Source of the DNA: Hyphomicrobiales bacterium
Lineage (GTDB): Bacteria; Pseudomonadota; Alphaproteobacteria; Rhizobiales; Rhizobiaceae
DNA length: 64,000 nt
NCBI GenBank assembly: GCA_900473685.1
Contig: UCNE01000013.1
Location: 124,001-188,000, forward strand
Direction of reading: 5' to 3'
Below, piece after piece: positions 19,905 to 30,691 of the stretch (the stretch's first letter is position 1; each line of letters begins with the position of its first letter). The notes beneath the pieces were generated by a model. That model was not told where the DNA came from and did not search any database. It saw only the letters and a list, made by a program, of their open reading frames with translations. The position numbers and the translations under genes are program-made.

Positions 19905-19931
19905 GGGAGAGCCAGCGATTGTGGCTCTCCC
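19905..19931. terminator. Hairpin downstream of luxI
   Basis: Perfect 10-bp stem GGGAGAGCCA/TGGCTCTCCC with a seven-base loop, 14 bases after the luxI stop. It lacks a T tract, so it is a weak or Rho-assisted terminator or an mRNA-stabilising stem. Confidence 0.55.
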
Positions 19932-20066
19932 GCCTCGCCCCGGAATAATCTCCCGCCCGCCGTTAACGCTGCTATGCGGACTGCGTTGCAGCACTGTGGA
20001 ATGACGGTATGATAAGGCAAAGTCAGAGTGCGCAGGATGTTCCTTCGCACCGGGCACACTGCCGGT

Positions 20067-21173
20067 ATGCTCAGGCGAGAGAAACACGTGACCTTCCGTT
20101 CGCTATCCTTTGGGGCCCTGATTGCCCCGCTTCTTCTGGTCATGACGACCACGGCCGATGCCTCGGCTGTGTGCGAACAATTGAATGCGCGCCTTGCCAG
20201 CCTGCCGAAGATCGTCGCCTCCAATGCCAATCTGCGGGACTATACCGGGGCGATCTCGCGCCAGAATCTCGACCTGCGTCAGGCACGCAGTGATCTGAGG
20301 CGCATGGGATGCAGCCAGGGCAGCGTCATCATCGTCGGCGGGCCGAATGAAGAGGCCTGCAGCAGCCTGGAAGCGGAAATCTCGCAGATGGAAACGGATC
20401 TGGAAACGCTGAAAATGCGCAGACAGAGCCTCTTGGACGGCAGTGCCAGCGACATCAGCCGTCGGCGCATCAATGCAGCGCTTGGAGCCAATCGCTGTTT
20501 CGAAGAACAGGATGACGTCATCAACGCAGCCGTCGAGGAACCGGAAACCCATCGCAATATCCTGAGAGATTTGCCGCCGATCGGTGAAGATTATCGGGAC
20601 TTTCGCGGCGATGGCGAATTTATCACGCAAGACCAAGGTTTTGGCCCAAGCGCCGATTATCCCGGCAGCCTGCGGACAATGTGCGTGCGTACCTGTGACG
20701 GAGCATTCTTCCCGATCTCCTCGAATGCCTCCCCCGCCGATTTCCAGCGCGATGCTGAAACCTGCCAGCGGCGGTGCCCGGGTGCCGAGACGGCACTCTA
20801 CTATCATGCGCTGGCGACGGAAGAGACGGACCAGATGGTCTCCGCCGCCACCGGTGAACCCTATGCCGACCTGCCGTCGGCTTTCGCCTACAAGACCCGC
20901 GATCTCAGCCAGCCCGGCCAATGCGGCTGTTCGCTTGCCGGGCGCACGGCGATACAACAAAGCACACCGGACAACGGCAAGGGCGTCATCGAGGTCCGCA
21001 CCCGCAAAAAGGCTGACCCGGCCGAGGTGAAGAGCGCGATCGCCGACCGGCCCTACGATCCGCAGGACAACAAGGTGCGCGTCGTCGGTCCAAGCTTCCT
21101 GCCCTCGCAGGAAACCTCGATCGACCTCAGACATCCGGCAGGCCCCGGTTATCAGCAGCAGCAGACCAACTGA
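20067..21173 (+). CDS. DUF2865 domain-containing exported protein
   Basis: Exported protein of about 368 residues with an N-terminal signal peptide (hydrophobic core FGALIAPLLLVM, cleavage after ADASA). A helical segment follows, then the cysteine-rich DUF2865 core (CVRTCDGAFFPIS...CQRRCPGAETALYYH, and QCGCS). The family is typical of Rhizobiales and its function is unknown. The start is uncertain: ATG at 20067 or 20037, or GTG at 20088, all lacking a good Shine-Dalgarno. The paired cysteines suggest disulfides in the periplasm. Confidence 0.82.
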   Translation: MLRREKHVTFRSLSFGALIAPLLLVMTTTADASAVCEQLNARLASLPKIVASNANLRDYTGAISRQNLDLRQARSDLRRMGCSQGSVIIVGGPNEEACSSLEAEISQMETDLETLKMRRQSLLDGSASDISRRRINAALGANRCFEEQDDVINAAVEEPETHRNILRDLPPIGEDYRDFRGDGEFITQDQGFGPSADYPGSLRTMCVRTCDGAFFPISSNASPADFQRDAETCQRRCPGAETALYYHALATEETDQMVSAATGEPYADLPSAFAYKTRDLSQPGQCGCSLAGRTAIQQSTPDNGKGVIEVRTRKKADPAEVKSAIADRPYDPQDNKVRVVGPSFLPSQETSIDLRHPAGPGYQQQQTN

Positions 21174-22115
<942 letters not shown>

Positions 22116-22165
22116 CGATATGGGCATGACGGGCCGCCAAATGCAAGACGGCCCCCCCAATCCCG

Positions 22166-22987
22166 TCACATCGCAGCGACCGGATGCGGCGAACCGTCAT
22201 AGGCACCCCAGATCGACTGATCGAAGCAGATCACCGAACCGGTCATGAGGCCGGACTCCGCCGACGACAGATAGGCGCAAGCACGCGCCACTTCGGCCGG
22301 ATCAACCAGGCGGCCAAAGGGCTGGCTTGCCGCTGCCTTTTCCAGCCAGTCGCTGGCCGCGCCATGAAATTCGCGCTGGATGCGATCCTCGCCTTCCGAG
22401 GCCATCCAGCCGATGTTCAGGCCGTTGACCCGGATCCGGTTGCGCAAAAGCGCATAGGCGGTGTTTTTCGTCAGCGTCTCCAATGCTCCCTTGGAAGCGC
22501 AATAGGCGGCGATGAACGGCTGGCCAGCCTTGGCCGACATCGAGCCGATGTTGACGATGGTTCCCTCGATCTTTTCGCGGCGCATGACGTTGATTGCCTC
22601 CTGCATCAGGAAGAACGGTGCGCGCACATTGATGGCAAACATCCGGTCGAACAGTTCCGGGCTGGTATCGAGGATGGTGCCACGATCGGTAATCGCCGCA
22701 GCATTGACCAGCGCATCGACACGGCCAAAGGCGCTGTCGCAGGCAGCCACCACCTTGCGCGCATCCCCCACCTGTTCGAGGTCCGCCTGTACGTAGACGA
22801 CCTTGGTACCAGTCGCCTTGCCGATCTCGGCGGCCTTGGCTTCACCCTTGGCGGCATTGCGGCCGCAGATGACGATGCCGGCAGCGCCGCGCTCGGCAAA
22901 CAGCGTCGCGATCGTTGCCCCCAGCCCTTGCGTACCGCCGGTGACGATCGCAATCTTGCCGTCCAGACGGCCATACTCGTTGCTCAT
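22166..22987 (-). CDS. SDR family oxidoreductase
   Basis: Short-chain dehydrogenase of 273 residues. It has the cofactor loop TGGTQGLG (residues 17-24), NAA at about 93, and the catalytic Ser-Tyr-Lys triad in NIGSMSAKAGQPFIAAYCASK. GGAGGAAAGACA precedes the ATG at 22987. It follows the PhyH dioxygenase gene on the same strand, with a hairpin in the 88-base gap. The likely job is oxidising or reducing an alcohol in the same unknown pathway as the dioxygenase. Confidence 0.9.
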   Translation of the reverse strand: MSNEYGRLDGKIAIVTGGTQGLGATIATLFAERGAAGIVICGRNAAKGEAKAAEIGKATGTKVVYVQADLEQVGDARKVVAACDSAFGRVDALVNAAAITDRGTILDTSPELFDRMFAINVRAPFFLMQEAINVMRREKIEGTIVNIGSMSAKAGQPFIAAYCASKGALETLTKNTAYALLRNRIRVNGLNIGWMASEGEDRIQREFHGAASDWLEKAAASQPFGRLVDPAEVARACAYLSSAESGLMTGSVICFDQSIWGAYDGSPHPVAAM

Positions 22988-23021
22988 TGTCTTTCCTCCA
23001 TTTTCGATATCGCCGATGTAC

Positions 23022-23055
23022 AAAAACTCCCGCCCGGCATTCGGGCAGGAGTTTG
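23022..23055 (-). terminator. Hairpin/terminator between the PhyH and SDR genes
   Basis: On the minus strand, AAACTCCTGCCCG and CGGGCGGGAGTTT pair with one mismatch and are followed by five T. This looks like an intrinsic terminator after the dioxygenase gene. Partial read-through would give less SDR than dioxygenase. Confidence 0.7.
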
Positions 23056-23075
23056 AATTGGGTGATGGTATTGTA

Positions 23076-24266
23076 TCAGCTGAGTTTCTTCTCCGATTGC
23101 GCCGCCAGCGCCGCAGCAAATGCGGCATCCTCCCAGCCTCCGGCGAGCGCCTCGTGCATCAATTGCGCCTGCGTCTTCGGGGCAAGTCCACCAACCGGCG
23201 GATCCCGGTCGAGATTGGTCGGAAACGAATACCCTTCGGCACAGGATGCGATGGCGCAAGCGGCTTCAATGCCAGACAGCTGCCCCTCGGCCAGCATCGC
23301 CTTCAACGCCGGATAAAGCACAGCACTCATGCGCTCCCGGTTGACCGTTTCCATGGCCCGGCCGAAAGCCGAGGAAACCTGCAGAAGGTTGGCAACGCGC
23401 TTGATCCCCTCGGACCGGTTGGTTCCGGCGGCGTGGAAGAGTGCCGGGTTGAAAAACACCAGATCGCCCTTCGACAGGGGCAACTGCACGTGATGGCGAT
23501 CGAAATAATCGCGAAACTCCTGGCGTTTCAGCGCCAGATAACCGGGAACATAGGTCTGGCTGTACGGCAGGAACAGTGTCGGGCCGCTTTCGAGCGGCAT
23601 GTCGCAATGGGCCACCGCCCCCTGCAGTGTCAAGACCGGCGACAGCCGGTGCACATGCGCCGGAAACTGCTCGATCACCGATGAGGCCTGAAAGCCGAGA
23701 TGGTAGTCCCGGTGCGCCGATTGTGCCGCCCCGCCCGGATTGACCCGGTTGACCTGCGCCGTCATCTGATAGCTCGGCCCGAGCCACGCTTCGCTGACCA
23801 GCGCGATGAGTGCGTTGCCATAGTAGGCGGCAAAATTCTGCGGATCACGCAGGCAGTGTTTTTCCAGCGAGTTCCATATCCGGTCGTTGGCGCCGGGCTT
23901 GGCAAAATGATCACCGCCGCCGGTATGCGTCCGCTGCTGTTCGTTGATGATATCGTCGAAAATGCCACTCGCCATATCGATGACCGCCGTATCCTCGAAA
24001 GCCCGTTTCAGTACGACCACGCCCGGTCCCGTCGCAAAGGCTTCGCAGATTTCAGCCAGGACCGCCCGGCGTCCTTCGCTGGTCTGAGCCGCCTTCAGCA
24101 CACTGGCGCTATCATAAATCAGAACATTCTTCTCGACGGCTGCCGCATGCGGATAGTCGGCAAGTGATGTCGTACGCTCCACTTCGGCGCGAAAATCCTC
24201 CAGATCGCAGGCAGCCTCCGTCAGCCAGACCCGGTCCGCACGCTTCAGAATATTGTCGGTCTTCAT
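23076..24266 (-). CDS. Phytanoyl-CoA dioxygenase family protein
   Basis: Fe(II)/2-oxoglutarate-dependent oxygenase-like protein of 396 residues, longer than typical bacterial PhyH proteins (about 270-300). The metal triad is visible as H-x-D in SAHRDYHLGF and a distal His in FNPALFHAAGTNR; the following Arg may bind 2-oxoglutarate. GGGAGGAAATAGG precedes the ATG at 24266. It is divergent from a LacI-type regulator and upstream of an SDR gene, so the three form one catabolic or conversion unit. The substrate is unknown. Confidence 0.85.
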   Translation of the reverse strand: MKTDNILKRADRVWLTEAACDLEDFRAEVERTTSLADYPHAAAVEKNVLIYDSASVLKAAQTSEGRRAVLAEICEAFATGPGVVVLKRAFEDTAVIDMASGIFDDIINEQQRTHTGGGDHFAKPGANDRIWNSLEKHCLRDPQNFAAYYGNALIALVSEAWLGPSYQMTAQVNRVNPGGAAQSAHRDYHLGFQASSVIEQFPAHVHRLSPVLTLQGAVAHCDMPLESGPTLFLPYSQTYVPGYLALKRQEFRDYFDRHHVQLPLSKGDLVFFNPALFHAAGTNRSEGIKRVANLLQVSSAFGRAMETVNRERMSAVLYPALKAMLAEGQLSGIEAACAIASCAEGYSFPTNLDRDPPVGGLAPKTQAQLMHEALAGGWEDAAFAAALAAQSEKKLS

Positions 24267-24337
24267 CCTATTTCCTCCCGCCGGATGTCCTTCGATGACC
24301 GTACTATACGCGGAGGAAAAAGCTGATATAGAGCAAG

Positions 24338-24357
24338 AACCCATCAAAAACCCATCA
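24338..24357. promoter_or_regulatory. Direct repeats in the PhyH-LacI divergent promoter
   Basis: AACCCATCA occurs at 24338-24346 and 24349-24357, with an 11-bp period, about one helical turn. The site sits between the divergent genes just before the regulator's start, so it is a candidate operator for autoregulation. LacI proteins usually prefer palindromes, which lowers confidence. Confidence 0.4.
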
Positions 24358-24370
24358 GAACGGAGCTGTG

Positions 24371-25399
24371 ATGGCGCACGAATTTCTGGTCAAGGACATC
24401 GCGTTTCAGGCGGGCCTCAGCATTGCCACGGTTGATCGCGTCCTGAACAACCGTCCCGGTGTCCGCAGGCAGACGGAACTGCGCGTCCGCGCCGCCATCG
24501 GCGAGTTGGAAAAGCAGCAGGCCGGGGTCGAGATCCAGGGCCGAAAGTTCGGCATCGACATCATCATGGAGGCGCCCGACCGCTTTACCGATACGGTGCG
24601 CGACGCGTTCGAAAGCGAGAGCCTGACATTCCTGCCGACGATCTTCCGGCCGCGCTTCCATGTCGCCGAATCGATACGGCCTCAGGAGATCGTCCAGATG
24701 CTTGATCGCGTGCGCCTTCGCGGCACCGACGGCGTCGTCCTGAAAGCGCCGGATGTTACCGAGATCAGCGCTGCCGTCGCACGGCTGGAACAATCCGGCA
24801 TTCCCGTCGTGACGCTGGTGACCGACCTGCCGAACGCGCCGCGCACCGCCTATGCCGGAGCCGACAACAGGGCGGCAGGCGAAACGGCAGCCTATCTGAT
24901 CGGCGAGCGCTTTGCCGGCCAGCCGGCGATGGTGCTTGCCACCCTATCGAGCAACCGGTTCCGGGGTGAGGAAGAGCGGGAGATCGGCTTTCGGCGTACA
25001 TTGCGCGACCGCTATCCGTCGATCGGCATCGTTGAAATCAGCGAGGGGCTTGGCCGGGACGATGCAACGGGTGCGCTGGCGACGGCTGCATTGTCAGGCA
25101 ATCCGGGTATCAACGCCGTCTATTCAATCGGCGGCGGCAACCGGGCATTGCTTGCGGCCTTTGCTGCTGCCGGCCGCGCCTGCACCGTCTTCGTCGCCCA
25201 TGACCTTGATGCGGGAAATCTCGAATTCCTGCGCAATGGGCAGATCCATTTCATCCTGCACCACGACTTGAAAGCCGATGTGCGGACGGCCTTCCGGGCG
25301 ATCCTGGGACGAAGGGGTGCGTTGACCGGCGCGGGGCCGTCGCGCCTGTCGGCCGTGGAGGTCATCACGCCCTATAACATTCCGGCAACCGTGCGCTGA
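24371..25399 (+). CDS. LacI family transcriptional regulator
   Basis: A 342-residue repressor-type protein. The LacI helix-turn-helix is at residues 6-35 (VKDIAFQAGLSIATVDRVLNNRPGV), followed by a periplasmic-binding-protein-like sensor domain (about 60-335, with GTDGVVLKAPD and YAGADNRAAGE). CGGAG precedes the ATG at 24371. It is divergent from the PhyH/SDR genes, which it probably controls. The sensor domain is of the sugar-binding type, hinting that a polyol or sugar derivative is the effector. Its stop directly abuts the convergent stop of the next gene. Confidence 0.9.
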   Translation: MAHEFLVKDIAFQAGLSIATVDRVLNNRPGVRRQTELRVRAAIGELEKQQAGVEIQGRKFGIDIIMEAPDRFTDTVRDAFESESLTFLPTIFRPRFHVAESIRPQEIVQMLDRVRLRGTDGVVLKAPDVTEISAAVARLEQSGIPVVTLVTDLPNAPRTAYAGADNRAAGETAAYLIGERFAGQPAMVLATLSSNRFRGEEEREIGFRRTLRDRYPSIGIVEISEGLGRDDATGALATAALSGNPGINAVYSIGGGNRALLAAFAAAGRACTVFVAHDLDAGNLEFLRNGQIHFILHHDLKADVRTAFRAILGRRGALTGAGPSRLSAVEVITPYNIPATVR

Positions 25400-26899
25400 T
25401 CACGCCGCCTGCCCGGTCTGCGGTAGGTGGGCGGAGGGCGCCAGATCATCGGCCGTCTGAACACGGTTGCGGCCACGATTCTTGGCAAGATAAAGCGCCT
25501 GGTCGGCGAGCGGCACGATTTCACGGGCAATTGTCCCGTGATCCGGCGCAAACGCCACGCCGATACTGCTGCCGACGCGCAGCAACTGCCCCTCGAACAG
25601 CACCGGCACCTGCGCATCGACGATCAGGGCGCTCGCAAGCCCCATCACGTCCGCGCGCAAAACCGTGTGATTTACAATGATGACGAACTCGTCGCCGCCG
25701 AGCCGCGCAACGACGCCACGATCTGCGACCCGATCGGCAAAGCGCACGGCAAGCGCCTTCAGCACCGCGTCACCGGCCGGATGGCCATAGGTGTCGTTGA
25801 CTGCCTTGAACCTGTCGAGATCGAGGCAAAGCAGCGAGAACGGCCGCTCCGCGACCTTGGCAAGCGAGGCATGCAGCACATCGTCAAACCCGCTGCGGTT
25901 CAACAGACCGGTCAAGCGATCATGCTTGGCGAGATGGCGGTTTTCCGCCTCGCTGGTCTGGAGTGCCGAAAACACCGATCCGAAGCGGGCAGCGATAAAG
26001 GCCATGATCAACGCTGCCAGCATGGCAATGACAATCACACTCGGCAACGTCTCGGAGCGGACAAAGCTGCCCGGCGCACGCGGCGTCCAGGCGGCGACCA
26101 TGCAGGACGGCTGCGAGCAATCGCTGACCTCGACTTGAATGGCCCCCTTCGGCATCGTGCGCAGCGGGATGAATCCAAGGTTTGCAATGCCGAGCCTGTC
26201 TTCCATCTCGCGGATCATGCGTCCGCTGAAAGGTTTGACGGTGATCATGAACACCGGCTTGCGGCGGCCGGCCGGAATCTCGACGGTTTTGGGAACGACG
26301 GCCTGCACCACGACGATGCTCATCTTGCCATCGATCATCCGCATGTCGACAGCGTGGATATTGGGCAACGGCGCGAGCAAAGCGTCCTTGTCAGCCTTGG
26401 CCGGTTGCAGGGCCCAGCCGCCGCCCTTGGCAATGAGCGCCTCCTCGTAGAGCCCGTTCGCCTTCTCGATAAGATCCTCGACCCATTTCACCGTTCGCCC
26501 GCCGATTTCCGCATCGACTTTGCGGCCATTCTCCACCGCCACCAATGTCCGGCCGGAGGCGTCGGCAAAGATCATCCAGGAAAAACCGAAATCCCGCCAG
26601 AGCCAGTCGGTCAGCTCCTGCTTGACGAAGGCATCGGTAAAGGTCCCCTCGGCGAGCGCAAAACTCCTGTCCCAATAGGACAATTGCGCCTGATATTGCA
26701 CGACCGCATCGACCTGATGCCGCATCTCGCTCTCGACCAGTCTTCGCTCCGCAGTCAGGCCGAACCGGTCTGCCTCGGTGACGGAACGGTTGAGCACGAA
26801 GGCGAGGCTGGCAACGACAAGGAAGGCGACCAGCGTGCAAGCCGCGTGAATACCCAAGACTGCCTTGCCCGACTTGCGCTTTGCCGCTCCTGCTGCCAT
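25400..26899 (-). CDS. Membrane diguanylate cyclase (CHASE4-like sensor plus GGDEF)
   Basis: A 499-residue membrane protein. TM1 is at about residues 13-37, then a periplasmic sensor of CHASE4 type (YWDRSFALAEGTF, WLWRDFGFSWMIFADASG) to about 285, TM2 at about 290-312 and a GGDEF domain at about 330-485. LGGDEF and the substrate-binding DLDRFKAVNDTYGH are intact, so it should make cyclic di-GMP. I see no RxxD inhibitory site at the usual position. The ATG at 26899 has GAGGCGGGC before it; a GTG at 26923 is the alternative. It is not in an operon. Confidence 0.9.
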   Translation of the reverse strand: MAAGAAKRKSGKAVLGIHAACTLVAFLVVASLAFVLNRSVTEADRFGLTAERRLVESEMRHQVDAVVQYQAQLSYWDRSFALAEGTFTDAFVKQELTDWLWRDFGFSWMIFADASGRTLVAVENGRKVDAEIGGRTVKWVEDLIEKANGLYEEALIAKGGGWALQPAKADKDALLAPLPNIHAVDMRMIDGKMSIVVVQAVVPKTVEIPAGRRKPVFMITVKPFSGRMIREMEDRLGIANLGFIPLRTMPKGAIQVEVSDCSQPSCMVAAWTPRAPGSFVRSETLPSVIVIAMLAALIMAFIAARFGSVFSALQTSEAENRHLAKHDRLTGLLNRSGFDDVLHASLAKVAERPFSLLCLDLDRFKAVNDTYGHPAGDAVLKALAVRFADRVADRGVVARLGGDEFVIIVNHTVLRADVMGLASALIVDAQVPVLFEGQLLRVGSSIGVAFAPDHGTIAREIVPLADQALYLAKNRGRNRVQTADDLAPSAHLPQTGQAA

Positions 26900-27013
26900 G
26901 CCCGCCTCACCGGTCCCTTTCACCAAACCTGCCCCCAGGTTTCATGCGTTGATCGGGACGGAGCCTAACAAGGAAAGCGGAAATTTCATTTAAACAAGCT
27001 GGTTGGAAATCCG

Positions 27014-27778
27014 TTAATTGCCGTCGAGCGATAGGGCGGGCTGTCGGAGAACTGCGATCTTCGGCTTAAGACGAACACACGTTTCCCCATTTCGAACCAG
27101 CACCTCCAATGTCGGCTCCTTGCGAAGGATCGCACTCAGCGTGCCTGTTCCGTATGTTTTCCGGTCAAATGTGGGCTGAAGTCGCCGGAGGACCTGCCCA
27201 AGTTGTTGAACGGCAAGCCACCCATGCCCCCCCGTACTAGAGGTCTTGATCGCCGACCCTACGAGCGTCAGAAGGCTCACCGGTTTGGGAATGACCTTTG
27301 CGGCGGCAGACTTGGCGTCAGCAGCTGCTATCCCGGCTGTTTGTGGGTTCGGCGCATCGTCTAAAACGATGAAAGTGTCGCAGCTTTGACGGAATGAGGC
27401 AGATGCGGTTTTACTTCCAACGCCGACAACACGCTTTCCGGCTCCGCGGATATGTCTCGCCAGCGGCGTAAAATCACCGTCACTTGAGCACAGACAGAAG
27501 ATATCGGTTCTATCGTCTGCGAGCAATTCGATGGCATCGATCGTCAAACGGATGTCGCTGGAGTTTTTTCCTTTTGCGGGATTACAGACCTGAACCGTAT
27601 TGATCGCATGCAGCGATGCTGCGGCCAGCCAGGTCGTTCCCATTCCCTTGGCAAAGTCCGCGTAGGCGCGCCGGGTGGAAATGGTTCCATACTTGCCCAA
27701 CGCACAAAATAACTGTGCCGCATGGGTGGCTGGTACATTCTCGGCATCAATCAGGATTGCCACCCGTGTCATTGCCAT
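27014..27778 (-). CDS. NYN domain protein with C-terminal OST-HTH/LOTUS domain
   Basis: A 254-residue protein. The N-terminal NYN (PIN-like nuclease) domain spans residues 5-145 with the acidic residues of the fold: ILIDAEN (D11), SDIRLTIDA and CSSDGDFTPL. The C-terminal 170-245 region resembles an OST-HTH/LOTUS RNA-binding module (LLTLVGSAIKT...GHGWLAVQQLGQVLR). This LabA-like pairing implies an RNA-directed nuclease or RNA-binding regulator. GGGGAGGAAGCG precedes the ATG at 27778. No neighbour suggests a substrate. Confidence 0.85.
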   Translation of the reverse strand: MAMTRVAILIDAENVPATHAAQLFCALGKYGTISTRRAYADFAKGMGTTWLAAASLHAINTVQVCNPAKGKNSSDIRLTIDAIELLADDRTDIFCLCSSDGDFTPLARHIRGAGKRVVGVGSKTASASFRQSCDTFIVLDDAPNPQTAGIAAADAKSAAAKVIPKPVSLLTLVGSAIKTSSTGGHGWLAVQQLGQVLRRLQPTFDRKTYGTGTLSAILRKEPTLEVLVRNGETCVRLKPKIAVLRQPALSLDGN

Positions 27779-27889
27779 CGCTTCCTCCCCGCTTGTCCAA
27801 TGACGGGGACGGAACCGATTGCGCACAAGAACGAGAATACAACCGTCAGGAGATATCATTAACGCGAGTTTAGTCGAAAAGATTGAGTC

Positions 27890-28717
27890 TTAAATCTCCG
27901 GCTGATAGCGCACGAAGGCAAACTCCCGGCCATCCGGCGACCAGTTGGGCACGTTGATCGTGCCCTGCCCGCCGAACAGCTCGAACAGCACGCGTGCGTT
28001 GCTGCCGTCCGGATCCATCAGCCGTAGCCGGACATCAAGGTCGCGTGGATGATCGAAGACGTCGCCGTCATAGGAAATCACCAGCAGGTGCTTGCCGTCG
28101 GGCGACGGATGCGGGAACCAGTCGCCATAGTCGCTGTCGGTAACGCGCGTGACATCCGAACCATCCGGGCGGACACGCCAGATCTGCATCCGGCCGGTGC
28201 GGCTGGAATTGAAATAGATCCATTCGCCGTCCGGGCTGTAGTCCGGCCCGTCATTGCGTCCCTCGCCAAAGGTCAACCGGGTCTCTTCGCCTCCTTCGAC
28301 GGCGATCGTGTAGATATCGAAGACCTGATTGCGGATGCCGCAATAGGCGAGCGTCTTTCCATCCGGCGACCAGCCATGCCAGTAGGACGGCCGGTTCTGC
28401 GTCACCAGCGTCGGCAGACCGCCAGCGACCGGAAGCGTGTAGATCGTAGACGCACCGAATTCGGTCTTGTCGCTGATGACGATGGTCTTGCCGTCAGGCG
28501 AAATGCCGTGATCATTGTTGCAGGTGCGCGCAAAACCCGTATCGATCAATAAAGGCTCGCCGCCGGAAAGCGGCAAGCGATAAAGCAATCCGTCGCCATT
28601 GATGACCAGCGACTGGCCGTCCGGCGACCAGTTCGGTGCCTCGACCAGCTGTTCCGTCTGCCAGACCACGCGGGTTTGGCCGGTGGCAAGCGTGTAGATT
28701 TCGACCGAACTGCGCAT
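27890..28717 (-). CDS. TolB-like beta-propeller protein
   Basis: A 275-residue protein of repeated WD40-like/PD40 blades: [46 protein letters not shown] and SPDGREFAF. It has no signal peptide, unlike TolB, so it is likely cytoplasmic. The start at 28717 has GGAG upstream. It follows nadE by 22 bases on the same strand and is probably co-transcribed, though no functional link is evident. Similar stand-alone propellers are annotated as WD40-like or biopolymer-transport proteins. Confidence 0.85.
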   Translation of the reverse strand: MRSSVEIYTLATGQTRVVWQTEQLVEAPNWSPDGQSLVINGDGLLYRLPLSGGEPLLIDTGFARTCNNDHGISPDGKTIVISDKTEFGASTIYTLPVAGGLPTLVTQNRPSYWHGWSPDGKTLAYCGIRNQVFDIYTIAVEGGEETRLTFGEGRNDGPDYSPDGEWIYFNSSRTGRMQIWRVRPDGSDVTRVTDSDYGDWFPHPSPDGKHLLVISYDGDVFDHPRDLDVRLRLMDPDGSNARVLFELFGGQGTINVPNWSPDGREFAFVRYQPEI

Positions 28718-28739
28718 CAAGGTATCTCCAAAGACAGAT

Positions 28740-30419
28740 TTATCGGTCGCGGAACCGGTTGGTGATCGGATAACGGCGGTCGCGGCCAAAATTCTTCTTG
28801 GTGATCTTCACGCCCGGCGCCGATTGGCGGCGCTTGTATTCGGCGATGTAGAGCAGATGCTCGATCCGGTGCACCGTCGCCTCGTCATGGCCGCGCGCAA
28901 CAATCTCTTCCGTGCCCATTTCCTTCTCGACCAGGCACTCGAGGATATCGTCGAGCACCGGATACGGCGGCAGCGAATCCTGGTCGGTCTGGTTCGGACG
29001 AAGCTCCGCCGAAGGCGCCTTGTCGATGATGTTCTTCGGGATGACTTCACCGGAGGGACCAAGCGCGCCGGGCGGTACTGTCGTATTACGCCAGCGCGAC
29101 AGGCTATAGACCTGCATCTTGTAGAGGTCCTTGATCGGATTGAAGCCGCCGTTCATGTCGCCGTAGAGCGTCGCGTAGCCCACGGACATTTCCGATTTGT
29201 TGCCGGTGGTTACCACCATCGAGCCGAACTTGTTGGACAGCGCCATCAAGATCGTGCCGCGCGTGCGGCTCTGCAGGTTTTCCTCGGTAATGCCGGATTC
29301 CGTGCCCTCGAACATATCGGAAAGAGCGCTGAGGAACCCTTGCACCGGTTCCTCGATCGGCACGATGTCGTAGCGGCAACCGAGCGCCTTGGCACAGTCC
29401 TCGGCATCCTTGAACGAATCCGACGACGTGTAGCGATAGGGAAGCATCACCGTGCGCACACGTTCTTCGCCCAGCGCATCGACGGCAAGCGCTGCGCAGA
29501 TCGCCGAATCGATACCGCCGGAAAGGCCGAGCACAACGTTCTTGAACCCATTCTTGTTGACGTAATCGCGAAAGCCCAACATGCAGGCGCGGTAGTCGGC
29601 TTCTTCCTGCTGCGGCAGGCGCGACATCATGCCTTGCTGACAAACCCAGCCCTCGCCGTTCTTGCGCCACTCGGAGATGGAAATGCTCTCTTCAAATTGG
29701 CTCATCTGGAAAGCCAGCTGCTTGTCGGCATTGAAGGCGAAGCTGGCACCGTCGAACACCAGTTCGTCCTGACCGCCGAGCTGGTTGGCGAAAACGATCG
29801 GCAGGCCGGTCTCGATCACCTGGCGAAGCACGACCTGGTGGCGCACATCGATCTTGCCGCGATAATAGGGCGAACCGTTGGGCACCAGCAGGATCTCGGC
29901 GCCGCTCTCCGCCAGCGTCTCGCAAACGCCCATGTCGTTCCAGATTTCCTCGCAGATCGGAATACCGAGCCGCACACCGCGAAAATTGACCGGGCCGGGC
30001 ATCGCGCCTTCGGTGAAGACACGTTTTTCGTCGAACTCGCCGTAGTTCGGCAGGTCGAGCTTGTCGCGGACGACCAGAACCGTGCCACCATCCAGAACGG
30101 CAACGGAGTTATGGCGCCCCGCCTCGCCCTGCCGCGGATAGCCGACGACCACGCCCGGTCCACCATCGGCGGTATCGGCGGCCAGCGCATCGACAGCCTT
30201 CTGGCAGGCTTTCAAAAATGCCGGTTTCAGGACCAGATCCTCCGGCGGATAGCCGGAAATGAACAATTCGGTCAGAAGAAGAAGGTCGGCACCGCTGCGG
30301 GCCGCGTCGGCACGCGCTTCGCGGGCCTTGGCAAGGTTGCCTGCAACATCGCCAACCGTCGGGTTCAGCTGGGCAACGGCAATACGGAATGTCGTGGAAA
30401 TGGTCTTTTGCGCGGTCAT
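28740..30419 (-). CDS. nadE: Glutamine-hydrolysing NAD+ synthase
   Basis: A 559-residue two-domain enzyme that amidates deaminated NAD+ in the last step of NAD synthesis. The N-terminal nitrilase-type glutaminase (residues about 10-265) has the Glu-Lys-Cys triad in [17 protein letters not shown] and PICEEIWND. The C-terminal synthetase (about 290-550) has the PP-loop LSGGIDSA. Length and both active sites are complete. The start at 30419 lacks a strong Shine-Dalgarno, but upstream sequence looks non-coding. Confidence 0.95.
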   Translation of the reverse strand: MTAQKTISTTFRIAVAQLNPTVGDVAGNLAKAREARADAARSGADLLLLTELFISGYPPEDLVLKPAFLKACQKAVDALAADTADGGPGVVVGYPRQGEAGRHNSVAVLDGGTVLVVRDKLDLPNYGEFDEKRVFTEGAMPGPVNFRGVRLGIPICEEIWNDMGVCETLAESGAEILLVPNGSPYYRGKIDVRHQVVLRQVIETGLPIVFANQLGGQDELVFDGASFAFNADKQLAFQMSQFEESISISEWRKNGEGWVCQQGMMSRLPQQEEADYRACMLGFRDYVNKNGFKNVVLGLSGGIDSAICAALAVDALGEERVRTVMLPYRYTSSDSFKDAEDCAKALGCRYDIVPIEEPVQGFLSALSDMFEGTESGITEENLQSRTRGTILMALSNKFGSMVVTTGNKSEMSVGYATLYGDMNGGFNPIKDLYKMQVYSLSRWRNTTVPPGALGPSGEVIPKNIIDKAPSAELRPNQTDQDSLPPYPVLDDILECLVEKEMGTEEIVARGHDEATVHRIEHLLYIAEYKRRQSAPGVKITKKNFGRDRRYPITNRFRDR

Positions 30420-30691
30420 GAACAGGCCTGTGCTTGATCTTGCTATCGCGGATGCCGGGGCATCCGGGGAGTTGTTTATCGCATTCCGGGCCAACATACC
30501 GCGTGCTTGCGATCAAACCAGAAAAAAATCCGCTCTACCCGCGAGATAGGCTTCCGCCTGTGGCACACAACCCCACCGTTCAGGCCATGTCCGATCGGCA
30601 ACAGGTGCCGAAAAAGTCGGTGGAGAACGCCCCTTGAATTATTCATCCTCCGTTCAAGATGACGTCTGTATGACAAAGACACGACAGTTTT

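Noticed and set aside
25427..26968. A 513-codon plus-strand frame opposite the membrane diguanylate cyclase
   Set aside because: Composition is Arg/His-rich and without domains, while the minus strand encodes an intact GGDEF protein.
28824..30437. A 537-codon plus-strand frame opposite nadE
   Set aside because: nadE on the other strand has both catalytic domains complete; the antisense frame has no recognisable features.
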